Shown: piece after piece, positions 18,777 through 24,594 of the stretch
Layout: each line of letters begins with the position of its first letter
Numbering within the stretch: position 1 is the stretch's first letter
DNA from: an uncultured Campylobacter sp.
Lineage (GTDB): Bacteria > Campylobacterota > Campylobacteria > Campylobacterales > Campylobacteraceae
Length of the DNA: 64,000 nt
Assembly (NCBI RefSeq): GCF_937980635.1
Contig: NZ_CALJPG010000020.1
Location: 62,001 to 126,000, forward strand
Direction of reading: 5' to 3'
Program-made: the position numbers and the translations under genes
Notes under the pieces: model-generated
Told to the model about the DNA's origin: nothing
The model's input: only the letters and a program-made list of their open reading frames with translations
Database searches by the model: none

Positions 18777-19078
18777 AGCATGTATTTACTGGTAGCACAA
18801 ATTATGAATATTAACAATATTCTAGCCCCTTCAAATGTTATTTCGTCGGCATTACCTAAAACCTTGATTAACTTGCCACCTTGCGTATAGTGATAGTGTC
18901 TATGCATTTTAATCGTTCCATCTCTGGCTGGTGAGCTATAAAATTTAACGGCTATAAAATCATCTAAGACTTCGACCATAGTGCGCTTATATTGCGGCAA
19001 GATAAAATTCCTGACTACTTTATCAGGATCTGATTTAAAAATTGGATTATCCTTAATTTTAGTAAAAACTTCTGTCAT
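18755..19078 (-). CDS. Hypothetical protein, 107 aa, possibly C-terminally altered
   Basis: Not recognised. An AAGGAAGAAAG ribosome site sits directly before the ATG, so it is probably a real gene. The first about 90 residues are a compact hydrophilic domain containing KMHRHYHYTQGGKL; the last 20 are hydrophobic (LLIFIICATSKYMLYAA) and are encoded where the frame overlaps the end of the convergent RTX gene by 22 bases. That change in character suggests the original C-terminus was lost. It is the last gene before the prophage left end. Confidence 0.5.
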   Translation of the reverse strand: MTEVFTKIKDNPIFKSDPDKVVRNFILPQYKRTMVEVLDDFIAVKFYSSPARDGTIKMHRHYHYTQGGKLIKVLGNADEITFEGARILLIFIICATSKYMLYAAPSV

Positions 19079-19327
19079 CTTTCTTCCTTTGCATAGTAAT
19101 TTTAGGCAGATTATAGAATTTCCTCAAAGGATTAACAAGGCAGGAGCGCAGAAAAAGCTACTATACAATTTTTTAATATATAGTAGTTTTTCTTAAAATA
19201 TATGTATCAATCGGTAGTTTTAAGTATTAAAAATTTTTTAAGAGTAATTTCAAAATTCCAAAAAATAGGGCTTAAAAAATTATCTAAAAATTCAAAAAAA
19301 CTAAAAAATAGGGAAAATTTTGATAGA

Positions 19328-19350
19328 TGGTGCGACCGACGAGATTTGAA
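19328..19350. repeat. attL, remnant of the tRNA-Leu 3' end
   Basis: TGGTGCGACCGACGAGA, one mismatch, then TTGAA repeats the sequence at 29093-29115 (22 of 23 bases). It corresponds to CCA, acceptor strand and T-arm of tRNA-Leu on the minus strand, without the rest of the tRNA. Confidence 0.9.
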
Positions 19351-19386
19351 ATTTTACTACGCATTTAAATTTACATTAAATTTATT

Positions 19387-19402
19387 TGTGTATAATTACA
19401 CA
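19387..19402 (+). promoter_or_regulatory. hicA promoter -10 inside a palindrome
   Basis: TATAAT at 19391-19396 lies within TGTGTA-TAAT-TACACA, an inverted repeat with a four-base centre, directly upstream of hicA. This is the expected place for autorepression by HicB. No strong -35 box is visible. Confidence 0.55.
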
Positions 19403-19415
19403 ATAAGGTTTAAAG

Positions 19416-19643
19416 ATGAGTAAAGACGATAAGCTAATCAAGGATTTGGAAAATAATCCCAAGAATGTAAGGTTTGAGACTTTAGAAAAGATTTTGCTTA
19501 GCAGGGGTTTTACTTTGCAAAGCATTAAAGGCTCTCACCATAATTTTGTAAGAAATGGCTATTTGGTAACTTTGCCCAAACATAAGCCTATGAAAATTTT
19601 TTATGTTAGACTTGTGCTAAAATCTATAGAGGAGCAGAAATGA
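19416..19643 (+). CDS. hicA: HicA-family mRNA interferase toxin
   Basis: HicA toxins are small double-stranded-RNA-binding-fold ribonucleases that cleave translated mRNA. This 75-aa protein has the family core with the catalytic histidine at residue 41 (IKGSHHNFVRNG) after the helix LEKILLSRGF, and ends with the usual helix. It is slightly longer at the N-terminus than minimal HicA proteins. It overlaps hicB by four bases and is the first gene inside the prophage's left end, transcribed rightward from its own promoter. Prophage carriage suggests a stabilisation or defence role. Confidence 0.88.
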   Translation: MSKDDKLIKDLENNPKNVRFETLEKILLSRGFTLQSIKGSHHNFVRNGYLVTLPKHKPMKIFYVRLVLKSIEEQK

Positions 19644-19996
19644 AAAAGGATTTAAACTATTATCTAAATTTGCCTTATAAAATCGAGCTTAGAAAGATAG
19701 CAGATGATGAAGGCGGCGGCTGGGGTGCATTTATGCCCGAATTCAAAGGTTATGCTTTGTTTTGGGGCGATGGCGATACAAAAGAGGAAGCATTAAACGA
19801 TCTTGATGCTGCTTTTAAATCTACGCTTGAGAGTATGCTAGAGCATAACGATTTTATTCCTGAGCCTGCTTCTGATAAGAAAATTCGTGTAAATGTAAGT
19901 CTTTCGCAATCTTTGCTTAATGCTATCGACAAGGTAACCAATAATAGATCACAATTTTTAAGCGAGGCTGCAAATTTGAAGCTTAATGGGATTTAA
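19640..19996 (+). CDS. hicB: HicB-family antitoxin
   Basis: Antitoxin neutralising HicA and repressing the operon. The N-terminal half (residues about 10-75) is the partial RNase H-like fold with GGGWGAFMPEFKGY and GDTKEEALNDLDAAF, diagnostic for HicB. The C-terminal segment from about residue 82 (KIRVNVSLSQSLLNAIDKV) is a ribbon-helix-helix DNA-binding domain. The start overlaps hicA (ATGA), and its end overlaps the convergent nuclease gene by four bases. Confidence 0.9.
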   Translation: MKKDLNYYLNLPYKIELRKIADDEGGGWGAFMPEFKGYALFWGDGDTKEEALNDLDAAFKSTLESMLEHNDFIPEPASDKKIRVNVSLSQSLLNAIDKVTNNRSQFLSEAANLKLNGI

Positions 19997-20526
19997 TAGA
20001 TTTTTCTATAATGTTGCAGTGCGACATTAAAAAATTCTATTTCGTTATTGATTTGCTTTAGGTATTCGCGTATTTCTTTATTTTTGTAAGGATTTGATAT
20101 TACGAAAATTTTTCTTATGCTTTTTCGCCTTAGTTTGATGTAGTTTTTTTGTTCGTATTCTCTGCAATTATATACAAATTTTTTAATGCTATTTAGATCG
20201 GCTTGCTTTTTCCAGTTTTTGCATTGAACTAATACTACTTCAATTCCTTTATAGCATATTAGATCTATTCCCTCGTCAAAGTATCCCTCGTTTATTCCTT
20301 TATAGTATACTTTATAACCGTGTTCTTTGAATAATCTACCTATATAAAATTCATATTCATCGCCTTTTTCTTTATTTGTTTGTTCTTGGTAGTCTTTTTT
20401 ATATTTAGGTTTCCAGTCTTTTTTATATTCAAAATCCCTATGATCTGTTTTTGAGTATTGGTCTGCTATTAAAGAAAGTAGCAAAAATGATATTATTATC
20501 ATAAGAAGGATTATAAAAAGCCCCAT
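19993..20526 (-). CDS. Membrane-anchored Mrr-like nuclease of the prophage
   Basis: Residues 2-20 form a single N-terminal membrane anchor; a basic linker follows. Residues about 55-170 carry a restriction-endonuclease-like fold of the Mrr type: helix with GDEYEFYIGRLF, then D88 in DEGIDLI and the Q101-x-K103 pair in VLVQCKNW, the variant PD-(D/E)xK active site of this family. It follows the HTH gene by one base and shares its leftward transcript. A lysogeny-linked, membrane-bound nuclease could act on incoming phage DNA (superinfection exclusion), but this is inference; a role in processing phage DNA is also possible. Confidence 0.75.
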   Translation of the reverse strand: MGLFIILLMIIISFLLLSLIADQYSKTDHRDFEYKKDWKPKYKKDYQEQTNKEKGDEYEFYIGRLFKEHGYKVYYKGINEGYFDEGIDLICYKGIEVVLVQCKNWKKQADLNSIKKFVYNCREYEQKNYIKLRRKSIRKIFVISNPYKNKEIREYLKQINNEIEFFNVALQHYRKIY

Positions 20527-20527
20527 T

Positions 20528-20767
20528 TTATTTCTCCAATTGCTTTTTTAATACTCTAGCTTTTATATCGCTTAGGTAAAATTCTTTTTCTAATTCGTTT
20601 AGGCTTCTAAATAGTTTTATTATTTCTTGTTCTGCTTTGCTAAAATTATTTGAATTTTCATTTTTAAAATTCATTACTATATTGTATAAATTTGGTTTTT
20701 CTCTTTTCCAATTATAAAGTGTGGGTGTCGTGATATTTATATATTCGCAAATTTCTCGTATTGTCAA
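20528..20767 (-). CDS. Small HTH regulator, probable prophage repressor
   Basis: A 79-aa protein whose first 30 residues form a helix-turn-helix (REICEYINITTPTLYNWKRE), as in phage repressors and Cro-like proteins. The rest is a helical, charged region likely to mediate dimerisation. The start is TTG with an AAAGGAAA ribosome site. It is transcribed away from the structural operon and adjoins a consensus promoter carrying an inverted repeat, the position expected of the lysogeny repressor. No binding data can be read from sequence. Confidence 0.72.
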   Translation of the reverse strand: MTIREICEYINITTPTLYNWKREKPNLYNIVMNFKNENSNNFSKAEQEIIKLFRSLNELEKEFYLSDIKARVLKKQLEK

Positions 20768-20785
20768 AATTTTTCCTTTTTTCTA

Positions 20786-20814
20786 TTGACAATGTCTAAA
20801 TTATTTTGTATAAT
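20786..20814 (+). promoter_or_regulatory. Consensus sigma-70 promoter of the phage structural operon
   Basis: TTGACA (20786-20791) and TATAAT (20809-20814) are separated by 17 bases, a perfect match to the canonical promoter, reading toward the ssDNA-binding protein and coat genes. Confidence 0.85.
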
Positions 20815-20834
20815 GTGTTTAAATATTTTAGACA
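20793..20834. promoter_or_regulatory. Putative repressor operator (paired TGTCTAAA)
   Basis: TGTCTAAA at 20793-20800 lies between the -35 and -10 boxes, and its exact reverse complement TTTAGACA at 20827-20834 lies just past the likely transcription start. Such a pair would let a dimeric repressor block the promoter. Confidence 0.6.
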
Positions 20835-20926
20835 TATAAACAGAATGTTTAATATATTTTAAAAGTCCAAAAATATTTTAGCTTATTTTTGCTAAATATT
20901 TGCGAAATTCTTTTTAGAGTTTCAGA

Positions 20927-20975
20927 CCCGAGCACGTCTTTAAACTGCTCGGGGGTGGTTATAAGCTCCGCCCCC
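20927..20975 (+). promoter_or_regulatory. Two overlapping, mutually exclusive hairpins in the leader
   Basis: Hairpin 1 pairs CCCGAGCA (20927-20934) with TGCTCGGG (20946-20953). Hairpin 2 pairs GGGGGTGG (20951-20958) with CCGCCCCC (20968-20975). They share three bases, so only one can form. They sit about 50 bases before the ssDNA-binding gene: an attenuator-like leader or a structured single-strand DNA signal. Confidence 0.55.
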
Positions 20976-21021
20976 GTTAAATCCAAAAGCTTGACGAAAT
21001 TTTCCTTAAAGGAGCTTTATT

Positions 21022-21366
21022 ATGATTACCTACCTTATCGGGCTTGTTGACGAAGTTCGCCCCGTCAAGAATACAAATCGCCAAACTGGTGAAATTACTC
21101 AAACGCTTGAAGTTACCGTTACTTACTCCTCTCACGATCTTGATGGCTACAAGGTCAAAGATACTGAAATTTTACGTTTGCCTATTACCGATCGTGAAAA
21201 ATGGCAATCTTATAAGGATAAATTTGTCGGAATTCCGTATCGCTTTATCTCTGCCGGGCAACGCGGGAATTTTCTTATTGTTGCCGATGATATCCAGATA
21301 GAAACTTTTGACAAGTCGCCTTTTGCGGCTTCTACTGCTCCTGCGGCTGTTGCTTCCAAAAAATAG
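21022..21366 (+). CDS. Phage ssDNA-binding protein (gene V-like)
   Basis: A 114-aa protein directly before the major coat gene, where filamentous phages encode the protein that coats newly made single strands. The body is beta-rich (MITYLIGLVDEVRPV, then GEITQTLEVTVTY, and FLIVADDIQIETF), consistent with an OB fold, and the C-terminus is a short Ala/Ser/Lys tail. The AAAGGAGC ribosome site is strong. Assignment is from position, size and strand pattern rather than a clear motif. Confidence 0.65.
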   Translation: MITYLIGLVDEVRPVKNTNRQTGEITQTLEVTVTYSSHDLDGYKVKDTEILRLPITDREKWQSYKDKFVGIPYRFISAGQRGNFLIVADDIQIETFDKSPFAASTAPAAVASKK

Positions 21367-21458
21367 GACTTTTAAAACGTTCTGACCTAGGCAAGTCAAA
21401 AAACTACTAGGGCGGTTAGGTTTTCACTTCCTTTCCCGCCCGCACTAAAACCTAGAAA

Positions 21459-21493
21459 ACACATAAAAGCTTCGCTTATAAGTTTTTATGTGT
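21459..21493 (+). terminator. Hairpin between ssDNA-binding and coat genes
   Basis: ACACATAAAAGCTT (21459-21472) pairs with AAGTTTTTATGTGT (21480-21493), with one G-T pair and a seven-base loop. A short CTTTTAG follows. It could be a leaky terminator or an RNA processing site that sets the ratio of the two products. Confidence 0.5.
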
Positions 21494-21527
21494 CTTTTAG
21501 GCGCAAATTTCAAAAAAGGAGCTTGTT

Positions 21528-21770
21528 ATGGGATTTGCAAGTAAAGTTAAAGCGTTTTTGCAAACTTCAAAAGCTAAGGTTTTAGGTGCCGTTGCTGCGG
21601 CTGCTGTCTGCGTAGATACTGTTTCTGCGGACGTTACGTTTTCCAAGGACAATGGATTTACTGGAACGTTTGATCTTACGTATTTCTACTCTGCTATCGG
21701 CATTATCGTTACCGCGATTGCTATCGTTGCCGCTATCGGTTTGGCTTTGCGTCAGTTCCGCAAAATTTAG
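21528..21770 (+). CDS. Major coat protein (pVIII-like)
   Basis: An 80-aa precursor of the helical filament subunit. A basic N-terminus and Ala-rich core make a signal peptide with a good cleavage site after residue 34 (TVSA then DVTF). The mature protein of about 46 residues has an acidic/polar N-terminus, one membrane helix (about 55-74) and the basic C-terminus RQFRKI that contacts DNA, exactly the pVIII design. An AAAGGAGC ribosome site precedes it and a strong terminator follows, as expected for the most abundant phage protein. Confidence 0.92.
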   Translation: MGFASKVKAFLQTSKAKVLGAVAAAAVCVDTVSADVTFSKDNGFTGTFDLTYFYSAIGIIVTAIAIVAAIGLALRQFRKI

Positions 21771-21780
21771 CGTCTTTGCT

Positions 21781-21816
21781 CCTACCCTCCCGTGTGTTCG
21801 GGAGGTAGGTTTTTTT
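21781..21816 (+). terminator. Strong intrinsic terminator after the coat gene
   Basis: CCTACCCTCCCG pairs with CGGGAGGTAGG (one bulged C) around TGTGTT, followed by seven T. It mirrors the terminator after gene VIII in Ff phages and would make coat expression high relative to downstream genes. Confidence 0.93.
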
Positions 21817-21836
21817 GAATAGAAAAAAGGTGTCGT

Positions 21837-21959
21837 ATGGTTTCGTTCGATTTGTCCGCGCTTATTCTGGCGTGTCAAACTTTGCTAGGCATTTTTACTG
21901 CTTCGCTTTTTGTAGTGAAAGCGGTTTTATTGGGCATAAAAGTTTTTAGACGGGCTTAG
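21837..21959 (+). CDS. Micro-ORF, small membrane protein (40 aa), possible minor coat protein
   Basis: Starts with ATG behind an AAAAAAGG ribosome site and encodes a single hydrophobic helix with a basic C-terminus (VFRRA). Size and position after the coat gene match the pVII/pIX minor tip proteins of filamentous phages. Sequence identity cannot be judged at this length. Confidence 0.65.
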   Translation: MVSFDLSALILACQTLLGIFTASLFVVKAVLLGIKVFRRA

Positions 21960-21961
21960 AA

Positions 21962-22096
21962 ATGCTTTCGATAGATGTTACGCAGCTTGGGCTTAGCTCA
22001 GAAACTTTAAACGCACTATTTGCCCTAAGTGCTGTGTTAATTGGTTTTGCGTTGCTTTTGTTTGTCGTTTTAATTTGTGTAAAAATTTCAGGTTGA
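21962..22096 (+). CDS. Micro-ORF, small membrane protein (44 aa), possible minor coat protein
   Basis: Begins two bases after the previous stop. A polar N-terminus (MLSIDVTQLGLSSE) is followed by one hydrophobic helix and a short basic end (VKISG). Tight spacing and membrane character support a pVII/pIX-like tip protein. Confidence 0.62.
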   Translation: MLSIDVTQLGLSSETLNALFALSAVLIGFALLLFVVLICVKISG

Positions 22097-22100
22097 GAAG

Positions 22101-22232
22101 ATGGGTTCAGTTTTAGATGTTACGGGCATAATGAGTTTTGATTTATTTTTTAGTATATATGTTTATATTATTGCTGCGGTTGTTCCTGTATTGTTAGCTG
22201 CTGGTGTTATTTCTAATGAGCTTTCTAAGTAG
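22101..22232 (+). CDS. Micro-ORF, small membrane protein (43 aa)
   Basis: ATG four bases after the previous stop with GAGAAG as ribosome site. One hydrophobic helix (IYVYIIAAVVPVLLAAGV) and a short C-terminal tail. Third member of a tandem set of single-helix proteins between the coat terminator and the large hairpin; likely virion tip or assembly protein. Confidence 0.6.
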   Translation: MGSVLDVTGIMSFDLFFSIYVYIIAAVVPVLLAAGVISNELSK

Positions 22233-22239
22233 GAATTTC

Positions 22240-22313
22240 GGCTACACGCGCGAATTATTTTTTAAAAATCGCTCTACGATTTTTAAAAAATAATGTTTCG
22301 CACGCGTGTAGCC
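22240..22313. other. Very long DNA hairpin in the phage intergenic region
   Basis: Outer arms GGCTACACGCG (22240-22250) and CGCGTGTAGCC (22303-22313) are exact complements. Inside, CGAA (22251-22254) pairs with TTCG (22297-22300), and TTATTTTTTAAAAATCG (22255-22271) pairs exactly with 22277-22293 around the loop CTCTA. About 32 base pairs in total. Filamentous phages use such hairpins in the single strand as packaging signal or complementary-strand origin. Confidence 0.85.
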
Positions 22314-22330
22314 CACGCCTCCAAGGCGTG
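22314..22330. other. Short GC-rich hairpin adjoining the long one
   Basis: CACGCCT and AGGCGTG pair perfectly around CCA, immediately after the long hairpin. The same arm sequences recur in the hairpin upstream of rep (26810-26850). Confidence 0.75.
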
Positions 22331-22387
22331 TATCGCGTAGCGTTTGGCGTCTGTCTAGCCGCTTTTATTCATCTGAAAGGAAGTGAA

Positions 22388-24133
22388 ATGCTTAAATTTA
22401 AAGCTCTCTTATTATTGTTGCTTTCGTTCTGCTGCCTTTTTGCCGATGATAATCCCCTTGTTCCATTTAAAAATGCTTTCGATTATTTTTCTACTGCCGA
22501 GCCCGATATTCCATCTACTAGCCGTTTTTATGAGCCTACTTCCGATCAAGTTGCCCCTGCTACTTTCAATTTTTATAATCCTGATAATGGCTTCGCCTAT
22601 TATGATGTTGGCGCTGCTATATATAAATTATCTAATGTTAAGAAATATATTATATATACTAATAATGTTGATAAAGATGTCCCTCGTTTTAGTTTTCTTA
22701 ACGGTGGATTTTTTTATTCCTATGAATATTCCCTACCTGTTGTTTATACTTTTAGAAATGGGGTCGATTATTACACTCTTGATAAGGGTAAAATTCCTAG
22801 TGGTATTTATTTCGATACTTTCAAAAGTGCTGTTTATAATAGATATGAGATTATTTCAAATCTCAAATCCTGCCCTGAGGGCAGTAATTTTAATACCTCT
22901 ACCGAGCAATGTCAGGTGTGTTTGAATGGCGAAATTTGGAATAAATCTAAAAATGAATGTATAACTAACTGCCCCGCTGGTAGTGTTTATAATCCCGAAA
23001 AGAAAACTTGCGATGAAATTATTTGTGCTGCTCCCGAGGTTTTGGACAAGCTAACTAATACCTGCAAGCCTTGCTCTGAAAATACTCAATATGATTCTGA
23101 AACAAAATCTTGCGTATGCAAAAGTGGCACTTTCAATTTTGAAAATCGATGTGTTTCTACTTGCGCTGATTTTGAGATATTGCAACAGCGCTTTAATTGC
23201 GTTTGCTCCCACGGCGAGGGCGATAAAAAAATTAAGGTTACTCAATCTAGCGGTAAAATTTCGGGTAAATTTGAGGGATTTTATGACAAAGGTGACACTA
23301 TTGTCGGCATAAATCAAGCACCTGATACTATTGTTGCAAATTATTCTTGTGTCGCAAAATGCACCGTCGGTATTATTCGAGTTAATAAAAGTGCTGCTGG
23401 CGATGCTATGTGCTCTGGCTTAAATCTTGATGATTTCACTCAGATTGATTTGGACGCCCTGGATAAAAGTATGTCAAATCCTGATAGTGCTAAGACTGAT
23501 AAAGAAAAAGAGGAAGATAAAAATAAGGACAAGGATAAAGATAAAGGCGGCGGTTCTGGTAAAGGTGATGGTAAGGGTAATGGTTCTACTACCGGTGATG
23601 ATAATTCAAAGGGTTCTAGCGGCAATATCACTATAGGGGATAATAACAAAACTAAAAACCCTGATAAGCCGGGCTCTAATCATTCTAAAGATGATCCCAA
23701 TAATAATGGTAAGGGTAAGGACGATGGTAGTAAAGGCGATAAGGGTCATAGTGGTAGCGGTAATAACAATGATGGTGTAGGTAAAGGTGATTTTCAAGCT
23801 GGCATAGGCGATGGCGACAATGAGGACTATTTTGGTTCTTTAGAGGGTGAATTTAAAGCTTTTGACGGTCTTATCGGCGATCTTAAAGGTTTTAAAGATA
23901 TGTTTGAAGGTGGCAAGTCTATTCCTAAGCTTAATAGTCCTTCTGTTCCTAAAACTTGCCCTGTTACTCGTAAATTTAGTGGCACAAATATCGAAGCGAA
24001 AGATGTTACTTGGGATTTATGTGCTGTCTTAGCCCCTATGCGTGATCCTTTGTATTTTATGTTTTATTTGGCTTTCCTTGTGGGTTTTATGTGGTCTGCC
24101 TATAAAATTTTACTTTATGCCTTTAGGAGTTAG
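22388..24133 (+). CDS. Phage adsorption protein (pIII-like), Cys-rich with Gly/Asp/Lys linker
   Basis: A 581-aa protein from the ATG preceded by GAAAGGAAGTGA; a frame start 60 bases earlier lacks a ribosome site. Residues 1-19 are a signal peptide ending at LFA. The N-terminal part is Tyr/Pro-rich, followed by EGF-like repeats with many cysteines (about 160-330). A long low-complexity Gly/Lys/Asp/Asn-rich linker (about 375-480) and a C-terminal membrane anchor (MFYLAFLVGFMWSAYKILL) complete the pIII plan: receptor-binding domains, flexible linker, membrane/virion anchor. The receptor is unknown. Confidence 0.85.
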   Translation: MLKFKALLLLLLSFCCLFADDNPLVPFKNAFDYFSTAEPDIPSTSRFYEPTSDQVAPATFNFYNPDNGFAYYDVGAAIYKLSNVKKYIIYTNNVDKDVPRFSFLNGGFFYSYEYSLPVVYTFRNGVDYYTLDKGKIPSGIYFDTFKSAVYNRYEIISNLKSCPEGSNFNTSTEQCQVCLNGEIWNKSKNECITNCPAGSVYNPEKKTCDEIICAAPEVLDKLTNTCKPCSENTQYDSETKSCVCKSGTFNFENRCVSTCADFEILQQRFNCVCSHGEGDKKIKVTQSSGKISGKFEGFYDKGDTIVGINQAPDTIVANYSCVAKCTVGIIRVNKSAAGDAMCSGLNLDDFTQIDLDALDKSMSNPDSAKTDKEKEEDKNKDKDKDKGGGSGKGDGKGNGSTTGDDNSKGSSGNITIGDNNKTKNPDKPGSNHSKDDPNNNGKGKDDGSKGDKGHSGSGNNNDGVGKGDFQAGIGDGDNEDYFGSLEGEFKAFDGLIGDLKGFKDMFEGGKSIPKLNSPSVPKTCPVTRKFSGTNIEAKDVTWDLCAVLAPMRDPLYFMFYLAFLVGFMWSAYKILLYAFRS

Positions 24134-24135
24134 AT

Positions 24136-24594
24136 ATGCCCGCTATTCTTGGTTGGTTATTTTCAGGTTTGGTAGATGTTTTTTTGTATTTTTTTAATCT
24201 TTTTTCTAAAAATTGGACTATACCTATCGTTCGTGCTTATCAAGTTGCTTTTTTTCTTGCTTTTATTGCATTTATAGGTGCTTTTTTCCGTTTTGCTTAT
24301 AGCGTATATTCTTTCCTATCTAGTGGTATAAATACTTTGAATAACGCTATTGTTAATCCAAATGGTGAGCTTTTAGGCGTTGCTTTCGCGGTTTTAAAAA
24401 CTATCGGCTTTTTTGAGGCTCTTGCCTCTACTTTTAACGTTTTTGCTCCTTTTTTATTTGGTGTCTTTGCGATTTATGCTCTTAAGGCTCTTTCTAAAAT
24501 TGCCTTTATTAAATATGATTCTGTTTTTAAAACGGCGCTTTTGTATAGCTCAAATTCTAAGTCTAAAAACGGCAAAAGGTTCTTTAAGAAATGA
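24136..24594 (+). CDS. Phage minor coat/assembly membrane protein (pVI-like)
   Basis: A 152-aa protein starting two bases after the adsorption-protein stop, with at least three hydrophobic segments (about residues 8-22, 38-60, 85-118). Its position between pIII-like and Zot/pI genes and its size fit pVI, which anchors pIII at the virion end. The last codons overlap the zot start (ATGA). No sequence motif; assignment from position. Confidence 0.75.
   Translation: MPAILGWLFSGLVDVFLYFFNLFSKNWTIPIVRAYQVAFFLAFIAFIGAFFRFAYSVYSFLSSGINTLNNAIVNPNGELLGVAFAVLKTIGFFEALASTFNVFAPFLFGVFAIYALKALSKIAFIKYDSVFKTALLYSSNSKSKNGKRFFKK

Noticed and set aside
19202..19423. 73-codon plus-strand frame crossing attL
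   Set aside because: It spans the recombination site, has no ribosome site and encodes Lys/Asn-rich sequence typical of AT-rich chance frames.
22383..22925. 180-codon plus-strand frame inside the adsorption gene
   Set aside because: It is shifted from the pIII-like frame, which has signal peptide, Cys repeats and anchor; the hydrophobic runs come from AT-rich codons out of frame.
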